From: an uncultured Bacteroidia bacterium
Lineage (GTDB): Bacteria > Bacteroidota > Bacteroidia > Bacteroidales > Prolixibacteraceae
DNA length: 64,000 nt
NCBI GenBank assembly: GCA_903904515.1
Contig: CAIVCR010000073.1
Location: forward strand, 1-64,000
Direction: 5' to 3'
Below are positions 53,442 through 63,607 of the stretch, piece by piece (the first letter of the stretch is position 1; each line of letters opens with the position of its first letter). The position numbers and the translations under genes are program-made. Below the pieces are notes generated by a model that saw only the letters and a program-made list of their open reading frames with translations, was not told the origin of the DNA and searched no databases.

Positions 53442-55076
53442 ATGACTTCGAGACGTGATTTTTTTCTGAAAGGTGCCTTGATAGCCGGAGCAACCGCATT
53501 CCCGGGGGTAAAAGTTCTGGCTGATGATCCGGTTCAGACGATCGCCACAACAACGGGAAAGCTCCCGTATAAAAATACATACATCAAAAATGTGTTTGTC
53601 ACGGAAAACGATTTCCGCAATGCAAGACCCAATATTATCCCTTCACCCGGCTTTGCAAAAGCGAAGGAGATATTGCCCGTTCCCTTTTGGAAAGGAAACG
53701 ATACGGCGATTGATATGTACTGGAAAACCTGGGAGATTGCCTTCCGTAATATCAAGGATCCGGCACCGGCATCCGGATTTATCACCTCGTATATCGACAC
53801 CGCCTATAACGGTAACATTTTCATGTGGGATTCCAACTTTATCACCCTGTTTGCACGATACGGTTCCAGGGCTTACCCCTTCCAGAAGACGCTCGATAAT
53901 TTCTATGCCAAGCAACATCCCGACGGGTTTATCTGCCGCGAAATATGGGGAAATACAGGAGAAGATTGTTTTAACCGCTACGATCCGACAAGTACCGGTC
54001 CAAATGTGATCCCCTGGAGTGAAATGGTTTATTTTGAACACTTTGGTGAATTCGAACGGATCAATAAAATCTTTCCTGTGCTGGTTGCCTACTACCAGTG
54101 GCTTAAGCTGAACCGCACCTGGCAGGATGGCTCCTACTGGTCGAGTGGCTGGGGCACTGGAATGGATAACCTCCCCCGCGTACCGAAGAACTACAACCCG
54201 ATATTTTCACATGGCCACATGACCTGGCTGGATACCTGTCTGCAACAGCTCTTTGTCGCAAAATTGCTCGTGGAATTCGGATTTTATGTGGAGCGGTGGC
54301 AGGAGATTGAAGAGATTGAAGATGAAACGAAATCACTGAAAAAGCTCATCAAGGAGAAACTCTGGAATCCTAAAACCTCATTTTTCTATGATAAATATGC
54401 CGACGGAAGCCAGGGGACGCTGATGAGTATTGCCGCCTATTGGGCCTTGTGGTGCGATATCCTGACCAAGGATGAATTAAAGGCCTTTGTCGCTCACCTT
54501 TTTGATCCTGCAACTTTTTACCGCAAACATCCCACCCCATCAATGCCTGCCAATCACGAAAAGTATCAGGCAGATGGCCGGTATTGGGAAGGTGGAGTCT
54601 GGGCTCCCACAAACTATATGATTATCAAAGGTCTTCAACGAAACGGACTACATAAGGAGGCGTTTGACCTTGCGCAAAAGCACCATGGAATAGTAGGTGA
54701 AGTATTTAAAAAAACAAACACATTCTTTGAATACTATGCACCTGAGATGGCAGAACCCGGACTGCTTGCCCGTCCGGACTTTATTGGGTGGACCGGCCTG
54801 GTCCCGGTTTCTATCCTCTTCGAATCCATCTTTGGAATTAATCCGAACTTCCTCAAAAAAACGATCGATTGGCACGTAAACCTCACCGAGGAGCATGGTA
54901 TCGACCGCTATCCCATCGGACCCGAAGGGATGCTTTCGCTCAAATGTGCAGCCCGAAGTTCCGTAAAACAAAGACCTTCAATTGAGATCACCTCAAATCT
55001 TGACCTTAAACTTTTACTTAGCTGGGATGGTGGATCTGAAACTGTTCAGATTAAGCAGGGATTCAATAAAATTTAA
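53442..55076 (+). CDS. Tat-exported MGH1/GH63-like (alpha/alpha)6 glycosidase
   Basis: 544 residues from the second ATG (53442), which gives the twin-arginine signal TSRRDFFLKG; six bases upstream is another ATG. The barrel has FMWDSNFITLFARYG, KQHPDGFICREI, YWSSGWGTGMDNLPR, DGRYWEGGVWAPTNYMIIKGL and FIGWTGLVPVSILFE, a pattern shared with GH63/GH37 and mannosylglycerate-hydrolase-like domains. It should remove an alpha-glucose or alpha-mannose cap. It begins six bases after the phosphodiesterase stop. The stop codon lies in a 7-bp repeat array. Confidence 0.8.
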   Translation: MTSRRDFFLKGALIAGATAFPGVKVLADDPVQTIATTTGKLPYKNTYIKNVFVTENDFRNARPNIIPSPGFAKAKEILPVPFWKGNDTAIDMYWKTWEIAFRNIKDPAPASGFITSYIDTAYNGNIFMWDSNFITLFARYGSRAYPFQKTLDNFYAKQHPDGFICREIWGNTGEDCFNRYDPTSTGPNVIPWSEMVYFEHFGEFERINKIFPVLVAYYQWLKLNRTWQDGSYWSSGWGTGMDNLPRVPKNYNPIFSHGHMTWLDTCLQQLFVAKLLVEFGFYVERWQEIEEIEDETKSLKKLIKEKLWNPKTSFFYDKYADGSQGTLMSIAAYWALWCDILTKDELKAFVAHLFDPATFYRKHPTPSMPANHEKYQADGRYWEGGVWAPTNYMIIKGLQRNGLHKEAFDLAQKHHGIVGEVFKKTNTFFEYYAPEMAEPGLLARPDFIGWTGLVPVSILFESIFGINPNFLKKTIDWHVNLTEEHGIDRYPIGPEGMLSLKCAARSSVKQRPSIEITSNLDLKLLLSWDGGSETVQIKQGFNKI

Positions 55077-55182
55077 AATGCAAAGTGAAAAGTACAAAGT
55101 GCAAAATGCAAAATGGTAATTTTAAAAATAATTTAAATTTGAAGTATGCCAACTGCCAGTTGCAAGAAGCCAGCAGCCAGCA
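55074..55182. repeat. two heptad-periodic repeat arrays before the GH125 gene
   Basis: Array 1 at 55074-55115 has six 7-bp units on CAAAATG/CAAAGTG and includes the TAA of the MGH1-like gene; array 2 at 55148-55182 has five units on GCCAGCA/GCCAACT. The sequences differ but the 7-bp period is strict. No gene is present in the spacer. Confidence 0.65.
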
Positions 55183-55221
55183 GCATTTATAATTTTATAA
55201 AAAGTATTAATTTTTCCCATT

Positions 55222-56646
55222 ATGAAACGCAGAACATTTATCAATAATTCAATCCTGACCGCAGGTGCCTTAACCGCTGCTCCCCAACTGCTTTCCGCCT
55301 CAAATCCACCCAAAAGCACCATGAGGCCTGAGGTTTCAAAACGGTTGTTTAAAAGTGAAGCTGTCGAAGCCGAGATCAGCAAAATTAAAAAGGATATCGC
55401 GGATCCCGAAATTGCCTGGTTATTCGAGAATTGCTACCCCAATACACTGGATACCACCGTTCATTTTTCTGAAAACCAGGGAGAGCCCGATTCATTTATT
55501 ATCACCGGTGATATCAATGCCATGTGGCTGCGCGATTCTACCGCCCAGGTGTGGCCCTATTTGCACCTGGTAAATCAGGATCCTCAGCTGAAGAAGCTCT
55601 TTCAGGGGGTGATCAATCGCCAGGCAAAATGTATATTGATAGATCCGTATGCCAACGCATTTAATTTCGGGCCGACCGGAAGTGAATGGAAAACCGATTT
55701 AACCGAGATGAAACCTGAACTTCATGAACGGAAATGGGAGATCGATTCGCTCTGTTATCCGGTGCGGTTAAGTTACCACTACTGGAAAAAAACGGGTGAT
55801 ATTACTCCTTTCAATCCAAACTGGCTCAAAGCTGCAAAAACAATTGTAAAAACATTTGAAGAGCAGCAACGCAAAACAGGAAACGGTCCCTACCATTTTA
55901 TGCGACTTACCGATAAACAAACTGATACCGTTTGCGGTGCCGGATATGGTAATCCGGTAAAGTCCAACGGATTAATCTGCTCTACATTCCGTCCATCTGA
56001 TGATGCCACTACCTTTTTGTACCTGATCCCTTCGAATTATTTTGCACTGGTCTCCTTACGCCAGATGGCAGAACTGGTGACTTCCGTGTATAAAGACACC
56101 ACCTTTGCCACCCAATGTAAAACGTTGGCTGATACAGTTGAAAAAGCATTGCATAATTATGCAGTCAACAATCACCTGAATTACGGGAAAATACTTGCCT
56201 TTGAAATAGATGGTTTTGGGAACAGCCTCTATATGGATGATGCCAATGTTCCAAGTTTACTCGGTATGCCCTATCTGGGAACCATTAAACCCAATGATGA
56301 ACTCTATGTGAATACGCGAAAATTTATACTCAGTAAAGACAACCCCTGGTTCTTTGAAGGGAAGGTTGCGTCAGGGATTGGCGGTCCTCACGTTGGTGCT
56401 GATATGATCTGGCCCATGAGCATAATTATGAGAGCGATGACATCCAGCAACGACCAGGAGATTGTTCAATGTCTCCGTTGGCTAAAAAATACACATGCAG
56501 GTACAGGATTTATGCACGAAACTTTTCATAAAGACGATGCCTTACATTTCACCCGCTCGTGGTTTGCCTGGGCAAACACCCTTTTTGGTGAACTTATCTC
56601 AAAAATCCACCTGGAAAGAAAACATATCCTCAATCAAATATTCTAA
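55222..56646 (+). CDS. GH125 exo-alpha-1,6-mannosidase
   Basis: 474 residues with a Tat-like signal (MKRRTFINN...). The family signatures are clear: [39 protein letters not shown] (about 94-114), [32 protein letters not shown] with the probable acid Asp 175, [17 protein letters not shown]-like segment and [13 protein letters not shown] with the probable base Glu 433. GH125 trims alpha-1,6-mannose from mannan backbones or N-glycans, complementing the GH92 enzyme. Confidence 0.94.
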   Translation: MKRRTFINNSILTAGALTAAPQLLSASNPPKSTMRPEVSKRLFKSEAVEAEISKIKKDIADPEIAWLFENCYPNTLDTTVHFSENQGEPDSFIITGDINAMWLRDSTAQVWPYLHLVNQDPQLKKLFQGVINRQAKCILIDPYANAFNFGPTGSEWKTDLTEMKPELHERKWEIDSLCYPVRLSYHYWKKTGDITPFNPNWLKAAKTIVKTFEEQQRKTGNGPYHFMRLTDKQTDTVCGAGYGNPVKSNGLICSTFRPSDDATTFLYLIPSNYFALVSLRQMAELVTSVYKDTTFATQCKTLADTVEKALHNYAVNNHLNYGKILAFEIDGFGNSLYMDDANVPSLLGMPYLGTIKPNDELYVNTRKFILSKDNPWFFEGKVASGIGGPHVGADMIWPMSIIMRAMTSSNDQEIVQCLRWLKNTHAGTGFMHETFHKDDALHFTRSWFAWANTLFGELISKIHLERKHILNQIF

Positions 56647-56800
56647 ACAATTAATATTCAGAAATTAGCACAGATTTTCAATTGGATGCGAATAACCGCA
56701 AAGGAATAATTGTTTTAATACTTTGCGCCAAAGAATCTCTTTGTCTAATTTTCCGGCATCAATTTCACAAGGTACACTCATATTTATAAAAAATCAAAAT

Positions 56801-58285
56801 TTGAAGACCAATAACAGGCGTAGAATTATAATTCTAATAATCATGGCAATAGGCTTAAACGCATTTCAACCTCTTGAAGCACAAATCCAACAGAAATTTA
56901 AATTCAGGGGTGATCATACCTTCAGGATAGCCCAATTCACTGATATTCATTGGAATAATAACTCGCCTAAATGTGTTCAGACTACCAGGATCATTCAGCA
57001 TGTTTTAGCTACAGAAAAACCCGATCTGGCAATTCTTACCGGAGATATCGTGACCGATTTACCCGAAAAGGAGGGGTGGCTGGCAGTCACCAAAATATTT
57101 ATTGATGCCAAAATGCCCTTTGCAGTGACTCTGGGAAATCATGACAGTGAACGGGAAATCAAACGGGACTATATTTTTGAGTTGCTCAAGACACTCCCCT
57201 ACTTTGTTGGGGAAAAAGGGACAGGAATGTTTGGTTGCGGAAATTACACGATCCCTATCAAAGGATCTGACGGGAAAGATGTTGCAGCTGTTCTTTATTG
57301 CATGGATTCGAATGATTATCCTCACGACAAAAGGATTGGATCGTATGATTGGATTAAGTTCGATCAGATTGACTGGTACCGCAAAACCAGTGATCAGTTT
57401 ACAGCCTTAAATGGGAAAATGGTTGTTCCGTCACTGATGTTTTTTCATATTCCATTAATCGAGTTTAACAAAGTTGTCGGAAAGCCAACCACCGTTGGAA
57501 TAAAAAACGAGGCAGTGGCTGCTTCCGATATTAACTCGGGGATGTTCGCTTCGCTTGTTGAAAAAAGGGATGTCATGGGCGTGTTTGCAGGACACGACCA
57601 CGACAATAATTACATTGGTGTAGAGCATGATATTGCTCTTGCCTACGGTCAGGCAACAGGATACGATGCCTATGGAAAATTCGAACGCGGTTCACGGATC
57701 ATCGAGCTCCACGAAGGTGAATTCACCTTTGATACCTGGATTCGAACAAAATCAGGAAAATCTGATCCATTTGAATACCCAACCGGGCCAAAGTCCACAG
57801 AAGTGAATCAGACCTATATGCCGGCAACTAAGGTAAATGGGCTTAAACCTGGGGTTAAGTTCAATTATTTCGAGGGAAGCTTTACTTCGACAGCGGATCT
57901 GGCAAAGGCAACGATACTAAAAACAGGGACCCTTAAAAACATCACCCTTGAACCGGCATCCGCACGCGATTCATTTGCCTTCGAATTCAAAGCCTGGATT
58001 AAGATTCCTAAAAAAGGGGTTTACGGTTTCTATACCTATTCCGATGATGGCTCAAAATTATTTATTGATGGGAAAGAGGTGGTAAACAATGACGGACCTC
58101 ACGACACTAAACGGGCAGATGGAGCAATTGCTTTGGATGAAGGATTCCACGAGTTCAGGCTGCTCTATTTTGAAGGCGATTCAAGCAATGAACTTGAAGT
58201 GGGGTTTTCAAGTCCCTCGATCCGCGAATGCAAAATTCCCGAATGGTTTCTCTTTACCAAAGAGGCTGTATCAAAAGTAAAATAA
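56801..58285 (+). CDS. exported metallophosphoesterase with C-terminal PA14 domain
   Basis: About 494 residues if started at the TTG at 56801, which precedes a good signal peptide (KTNNRRRIIILIIMAIGL...EAQ); a TTG at 56723 or the ATG at 56843 are alternatives. The binuclear metal motifs are all present: DIH (Asp 48, His 50), GD (Asp 82), GNHD (113-115), FHIP and GHDHDN. A PA14-like domain at about 340-490 (YFEGSF...YSDDGSKLFIDGKEVVNNDGPHDTKRADG) probably binds carbohydrate. It is likely a sugar-phosphate or phosphodiester hydrolase working with the mannosidases. Confidence 0.87.
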   Translation: MKTNNRRRIIILIIMAIGLNAFQPLEAQIQQKFKFRGDHTFRIAQFTDIHWNNNSPKCVQTTRIIQHVLATEKPDLAILTGDIVTDLPEKEGWLAVTKIFIDAKMPFAVTLGNHDSEREIKRDYIFELLKTLPYFVGEKGTGMFGCGNYTIPIKGSDGKDVAAVLYCMDSNDYPHDKRIGSYDWIKFDQIDWYRKTSDQFTALNGKMVVPSLMFFHIPLIEFNKVVGKPTTVGIKNEAVAASDINSGMFASLVEKRDVMGVFAGHDHDNNYIGVEHDIALAYGQATGYDAYGKFERGSRIIELHEGEFTFDTWIRTKSGKSDPFEYPTGPKSTEVNQTYMPATKVNGLKPGVKFNYFEGSFTSTADLAKATILKTGTLKNITLEPASARDSFAFEFKAWIKIPKKGVYGFYTYSDDGSKLFIDGKEVVNNDGPHDTKRADGAIALDEGFHEFRLLYFEGDSSNELEVGFSSPSIRECKIPEWFLFTKEAVSKVK

Positions 58286-58559
58286 GTTAACCACTATGGT
58301 CACAAAGTCCGCCAGTTGGCGGATCATAAAGATCACAAGATTCACAAATACAATATATTACATTTGTGTACTTTGTTTTCACCTTGTGTACTTTGTGTTT
58401 AAAATGACTAATGATACAGCCTCGAAAGGTTTGTACAAATTATATTTAATATTCGGCTAATTAGAACATGATCCTAAGGGAAAATAAAATTGTCATTTCA
58501 CAATCCGGGAAAGAATGTTTTCTTTTGTATCAAATTCCTTCAACCCAAATTATTATCAA
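58286..58559. repeat. 274-bp spacer with palindrome and CACAAAG-type inverted tract
   Basis: CCGCCA-GT-TGGCGG is a perfect palindrome at 58309-58322. To its right TTGTGTACTTTGT occurs at 58364-58376 and 58384-58396; these are roughly complementary to the CACAAAGT/CACAAGA tract to the left, giving an extended imperfect hairpin. No ORF. Confidence 0.5.
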
Positions 58560-60689
58560 ATGAAAAGGCTGACCATTCTCTTTTTAGCACTTATTAGTTT
58601 AAATCTTTTCGCGGCATCACCTCAAAAGTCCCATAAGAAAAAAGGGAAAAGTGTGACTCATGCCAGGGTACCACTCAAGACATTTGCCTACGACGGGAAA
58701 TTTTGTTCCGGAACAGGGGACATCAATTTTCTAAGGCTGATTGATGAATCCTTCGCTTTCTTCCACCCAAACCCTATTGTTCCGAATCTGACAATGATCT
58801 ATAATCCCGATTGGGACACCTTTACCGAAGGAGCAGGCTGGGGTGCCTGGTGGATCCAGAACAGTTACGGATTTTCGTATGCTGCGACACCTTTTCTTCA
58901 GGAGCCGTGGTCCGGAATACTGCAGAAATCATGGGATCTCTTTTGGGACAACCAGGGAGACGGGAAACGCAAAGGGGGATGGGGCAACGGTAAGCCGGAT
59001 CAGCTCTCTGAATTGATTGCCCCTGATGGCAGTCTGGGAGATGCCGCTGCTCCTGGCCAGATTATCTTTAAACAGGGCGACGGTGATGTCAGGAATCATG
59101 ATTGGTTTTACGAAGCCACTGCAGCCGGAATAGTGATGCAATCTGAAATATTATTAGTTAATCGTGACCCCAAAGCGCTTGATCACTACCTGCCAAAAAT
59201 GGAAAAAGCGTGCGATTTCATCGAAAAAGTGCGCGACCCAAAGAATAATTTATTCCTTGTAGGGCCTGCATGTAATCTTCTTGCCCCAAGCTATGGAGGT
59301 GTACGACAACCAGATGGATCATTCGGCAAGGGTTATCTTACCGGGGTGTCAATTACTTATCTCGCAGCACTGGATCGAATGGTTGAACTCTACAAGCTAA
59401 CCGGCGATAAAGTAAAACTTGCCGCGTATGAAAACCGTCAAAAGATAACCCGCGAGTCGTTATCCCGACTGATGACCCCGGCAGGCTATTTTGTCAAATC
59501 GGTGGAACCCGGAGGAGTTAAACACGGCGTTTTAGGACAGCAACAATTTGGTTACCTTGAAGGGGTTGCCAATGCCGATGCCGTAGCTTTGCGTGTGGTT
59601 GACAACAAGACCTCCGAGACGATCTACAACCAGATCAAAGCCTTTCCTGCCATCCGTCCGTTTGACTTCCTGATGACCAATGCACCTGGTCTTGACGACA
59701 CCTATATTAGCTGGGGAAACGCAGCAGGTAAAGGAATTGAAGGGTTTTATACATTCGGTGACTGGGTCAACGGAGGTATCTGGGGTACCGTCGAAGGACG
59801 GGCAATCCTGATGTATTACCGGCTCGGTAAATTTGAAGACATCCGCCGTTCAGCCACGAGGGCCATGCGATGGGCCAAGGACTTCAGGATGGATGCCCCC
59901 TGGTCGCAACGAGGGGCGAATACGCACAATCCATGGTCAGATTCAGGTCAATTTCGCGTTGGCGGGGTCGCTGTAATGGTTGATAATTTTGCAATTCCCG
60001 CAGCCACGATCCGTGGACTTTTTGACTGTGATTACCGCTCCGATCGCCTTATCCTCAGACCACGAATTCCGGGATCGATAACCAGGTACAATCAGAAAGA
60101 GCCGATCCGGTTTGGAGAGAAGCAGATTTTTCTGTCGTGTATTAATGGTGGTCCGAAAGTTAAACTGGTAAAGATAAACGAGAAGGAGTTAACTATTGAC
60201 TCGCCTGATGAGGTAGTTCTATTCTATGATCAGCTGCCGGCAAAGTCAACGATTGAGATCACCACTGAAGGGGGATGGCCCGAAGAGGCATCTGTGGCTA
60301 TTTATCCGGTAAAACCTTCACTGGTCCCCAAAAAAGCAACTACCCCTGAGGCTATTGTTGAACTTCCCGAATCATTAAGAAAACCATTTGCCATTCTATC
60401 AGCTATGATGAAAAAGCTTGGGAACGAATCGGGTGCTGAGCCTGAACGGGCATATCTGGCCATTGCTATCAAGTCTTTTGAAGATTATAAGGTACGTGCC
60501 GGGATGGACCCGGGACCAGGTTATTATCGCCCGATAACTGCGGAACGCAAAGAGGGGATCAACCAATTTTATGAACGGACTGCAATGGCCATGTACAATG
60601 GCTTTGTCAAAAAGATGGCAGGCTATGCTGAGAAAGGGGATAACCGGCAAAAGCGGATGGCTGCATTATTTGCGGAAGCTCAGAAATGA
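58560..60689 (+). CDS. exported uncharacterised six-hairpin glycosidase-like protein
   Basis: 709 residues from the ATG at 58560, chosen because the signal peptide (MKRLTILFLALISLNLFAAS) starts there; the frame extends 15 residues upstream. The body has barrel-type motifs (EGAGWGAWWIQNSYGFSY, AATAAGIVMQSEILLVNR-like hairpins, GVSITYLAALDRMVELY, FGYLEGVANADAVALRVV, YTFGDWVNGGIWGTVEGRAILMYYRLGKF) and a C-terminal beta domain. The last 100 residues are helical. I do not recognise a GH family. Confidence 0.6.
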   Translation: MKRLTILFLALISLNLFAASPQKSHKKKGKSVTHARVPLKTFAYDGKFCSGTGDINFLRLIDESFAFFHPNPIVPNLTMIYNPDWDTFTEGAGWGAWWIQNSYGFSYAATPFLQEPWSGILQKSWDLFWDNQGDGKRKGGWGNGKPDQLSELIAPDGSLGDAAAPGQIIFKQGDGDVRNHDWFYEATAAGIVMQSEILLVNRDPKALDHYLPKMEKACDFIEKVRDPKNNLFLVGPACNLLAPSYGGVRQPDGSFGKGYLTGVSITYLAALDRMVELYKLTGDKVKLAAYENRQKITRESLSRLMTPAGYFVKSVEPGGVKHGVLGQQQFGYLEGVANADAVALRVVDNKTSETIYNQIKAFPAIRPFDFLMTNAPGLDDTYISWGNAAGKGIEGFYTFGDWVNGGIWGTVEGRAILMYYRLGKFEDIRRSATRAMRWAKDFRMDAPWSQRGANTHNPWSDSGQFRVGGVAVMVDNFAIPAATIRGLFDCDYRSDRLILRPRIPGSITRYNQKEPIRFGEKQIFLSCINGGPKVKLVKINEKELTIDSPDEVVLFYDQLPAKSTIEITTEGGWPEEASVAIYPVKPSLVPKKATTPEAIVELPESLRKPFAILSAMMKKLGNESGAEPERAYLAIAIKSFEDYKVRAGMDPGPGYYRPITAERKEGINQFYERTAMAMYNGFVKKMAGYAEKGDNRQKRMAALFAEAQK

Positions 60690-60830
60690 AAAAGACTAAA
60701 CTCTTTAAATCATCTGAAAAAACTTTAGCCGTTCAAATCATCATTTAGTCACAATACTTATCTATTTGCTATTAACCAAAACAAAAGCTAAATTTGATAA
60801 AATCATGTGCCAACCTTAAATTATTTGCCG

Positions 60831-62873
60831 ATGAAAACTACACATCTGATTTATTTTATGATTTTAGCCGCAGTAGTGGCATGCCAGGCACCCAAGCCTA
60901 AACTGGAACAGCCGCCACTTATTGACCGGGAATTACTGTTTGACAATCCCGAAATCGCCGGTGGACAACTCTCACCTGACGGAAAGTTTATCTCATTCAT
61001 TAAACCTTACAAAGGAACTTTGAATATCTGGGTAAAAAAACTCGACGAGGATTTTAAGGCTGCAAAGCCGGTTACCGCCGATACAATCAGGCCAATCAGA
61101 ATGTATTTCTGGTCTCGCGATGGTAAATATATCCTCTATTCACAGGATAAAGGTGGGGATGAGAATTTCAATATCTATGCCGTAAATCCACAGGAGTCAC
61201 CGTCCCCCGGAGCCGATATTCCGGTAAACCGTGATCTTACAAACCTTAAAGGGGTTAGAGTGTATATTTATGCTGTCCCGTATAACGACCCGGATGCCCT
61301 TTACATTGGATTAAATGACAGGGACAAGGCATGGCACGATCTTTATAAAATGAAATTATCCACCGGTGAAAGGACCCTGATCAGGCAGAACTCTGCAACT
61401 GATCGGATTACTGGCTGGGTTTTCGATTGGAATGATCAGTTGCGCCTTGCTAACCGTTCCAATGCTGATGGAAGCAACGACATTTTGCGGGTAGATCCCA
61501 AAGAGCTGGTTAAGATTTATACCACTTCAGTCTTTGAAGAGGCAAATCCGATCTCTTTTACTAAGGAAAACAAGCTGGTTTATATGAGTACCAATAAAGG
61601 TGACAGTATCGATCTTTCGAGATTGATTCTTTATGATCCGGAATCGATGAAAGAGGAAATTGTTGAAAGTGACCCCCTGAAAAGGGTGGATCTTGGAAAT
61701 GTGTTTATTTCGGAAAAGAGCAAGGAGATGATCTTTAGCTCCTATCAGGATGATCGGGAGAGGATTTACTGGAAAGACAAAAGCTTTGAATCTGATTACA
61801 ATTTAATAAAAAAAGAATTACCTAATTCAGATATCCATTTCTCTTCATCAACGACCGATGAAAATTACTGGCTGCTCAGCGCTTCAGCAGATATCGATCC
61901 GGGATCGACCTATTTATGGGACCGGATTAAACAGAAGCTGACCTTCCAGTACCGTCCACGCCCGAATATCCCGGTAAAAGACCTTGCAGAAATGAAGACA
62001 ATCCGGTATAAATCGTCCGACGGACTTGAGATCCCGGCCTACCTTACCCTGCCCAGAGGAATTGAACCGAAAAATCTCCCTGTAATTGTATTTCCGCATG
62101 GTGGCCCCTGGGCACGCGATGAATGGGGATACAGCTCTATGACACAATTTCTTTCCAATCGTGGCTATGCTGTTCTCTCTCCAAATTTCAGATCATCAAC
62201 CGGTTATGGAAAGAAATTTCTCAATGCGGGAAATAACCAATGGGGTGACAAAATGCAGGATGACCTGACCTGGGGGGTAAAATACCTTATAGGTGAAGGA
62301 ATTGCCGATCCTAAAAAAATCGGTATTATGGGTGGGTCCTATGGCGGTTATGCAACACTGGCCGGAGTGGCCTTTACTCCTGATCTATATACCTGTGGAG
62401 TATCGATCGTTGGCCCATCAAACCTGATCACACTACTCAACTCGATTCCCCCTTATTGGGAAGCGGGACGCAAGATCTTTCACGTCCGTATGGGAGACCC
62501 TACCAACCCTGAAGGGAAAGCCCAATTGGAGAGACAGTCACCGCTTAATTCTGCCAGCAAAATCAAGGCTGCGCTTATGGTTGTTCAAGGGGCCAATGAC
62601 CCTCGTGTGAACAAGGCAGAATCAGATCAAATCGTGATAGCCTTGCGCGACAGGGGATTCCCGGTTGAATATATCGTGGCACCTGACGAAGGACATGGCT
62701 TTGCGCGCCCCGTTAATAATATGGCGATGTTTGCAGCGGCGGAAAAATTCCTGGCCAAACATCTTGGAGGACGCTTTCAGGAGAGTATGAAACCTGATGA
62801 GGCAAAACGGTTAAGCGAAATCACGGTGGATGTTAAATCAGTTAAATTAGCCCCTGCTGTTCCTAAGAAATAG
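60831..62873 (+). CDS. S9 family peptidase (prolyl-oligopeptidase type) lipoprotein
   Basis: 680 residues from the ATG at 60831, which starts a lipoprotein signal (MKTTHLIYFMILAAVVAC, Cys 18); a GTG 24 bp upstream is ignored. A beta-propeller (about 40-400) precedes the hydrolase domain with Ser 503 (GGSYGGY), Asp 590 (GANDPRV) and His 622 (EGHGF). It cleaves peptides at the cell surface or in the periplasm. In this locus it could digest the protein part of a mannoprotein. It closes the enzyme row before the terminator. Confidence 0.93.
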   Translation: MKTTHLIYFMILAAVVACQAPKPKLEQPPLIDRELLFDNPEIAGGQLSPDGKFISFIKPYKGTLNIWVKKLDEDFKAAKPVTADTIRPIRMYFWSRDGKYILYSQDKGGDENFNIYAVNPQESPSPGADIPVNRDLTNLKGVRVYIYAVPYNDPDALYIGLNDRDKAWHDLYKMKLSTGERTLIRQNSATDRITGWVFDWNDQLRLANRSNADGSNDILRVDPKELVKIYTTSVFEEANPISFTKENKLVYMSTNKGDSIDLSRLILYDPESMKEEIVESDPLKRVDLGNVFISEKSKEMIFSSYQDDRERIYWKDKSFESDYNLIKKELPNSDIHFSSSTTDENYWLLSASADIDPGSTYLWDRIKQKLTFQYRPRPNIPVKDLAEMKTIRYKSSDGLEIPAYLTLPRGIEPKNLPVIVFPHGGPWARDEWGYSSMTQFLSNRGYAVLSPNFRSSTGYGKKFLNAGNNQWGDKMQDDLTWGVKYLIGEGIADPKKIGIMGGSYGGYATLAGVAFTPDLYTCGVSIVGPSNLITLLNSIPPYWEAGRKIFHVRMGDPTNPEGKAQLERQSPLNSASKIKAALMVVQGANDPRVNKAESDQIVIALRDRGFPVEYIVAPDEGHGFARPVNNMAMFAAAEKFLAKHLGGRFQESMKPDEAKRLSEITVDVKSVKLAPAVPKK

Positions 62874-62900
62874 GTGATTTTTCACCCTCTTTTACCGGTA

Positions 62901-62950
62901 CTGCCGGCAAGGTAATCTTGATTTTAAGATTGCTTTGCCGGCAGTTTTTT
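62901..62950 (+). terminator. rho-independent terminator after the S9 peptidase
   Basis: A perfect 10-bp stem CTGCCGGCAA (62901-62910) / TTGCCGGCAG (62935-62944), with an inner AATCTT/AAGATT pair, followed by six T. It marks the end of the mannan locus. Confidence 0.93.
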
Positions 62951-63607
62951 GTTATGCATTTTGCTTCTCAATTTGATAAAAAACTTTTGAAAATCAATAT
63001 AGAATCCATTTTAAAATATTGCGAAACAAAATCTTAAAATTTCCTTACTAAAATATTGCTCTGAATCTATGGTTTTCGAGAGATTAGAGTATTATGTTTG
63101 CTTAATACAAATACTTTACTCTTCGTCAAATAAGTTACCTCTATTTTCACTTTAGGTCGACTGCATAACATATTATGTTCGTAATACACAATAAATATTT
63201 TTATTTTTATATAATTGAATTTTAATTAATTACAAAATTCATTATTCCTATACTAAAAGCAATTTTACGTAGGTAACAATTCCAGGCACGATTTATGTAG
63301 AAATTCGTTTTACGAGTTAAAAATACAGATAAACTTGTAAAATAACTATTCATTCAAACCTGAAACCCTGATTTAAACTGATCCTTAGGCTAGTGAAAAT
63401 AAGTTATCCCGGTATCTCGATTAAACCTGAATTTTGGAGATATCAATTAAGAATCTAAGTATCAATTACCAATTCAACTTGGTTAATTACGGGATCCATA
63501 ACCTCCTGGAGAATATCCAAGCTTTATATAAATGAAATGAAGAAATCTTAAGCTAGATCGCTTTTAAATGGTGCAGGGAAATAATCTGCACACAATATAA
63601 TGTAACA
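62951..63607. other. AT-rich intergenic region
   Basis: About 650 bp, strongly AT-rich, without a convincing ORF, hairpin or repeat. It probably contains the promoter of the partial gene at the right edge, but no TAnnTTTG motif with a -33 partner was found. Confidence 0.5.

Noticed and set aside
55074-55182. Heptad arrays as a CRISPR array
   Set aside because: Units are 7 bp, contiguous and without spacers; no cas genes are present.
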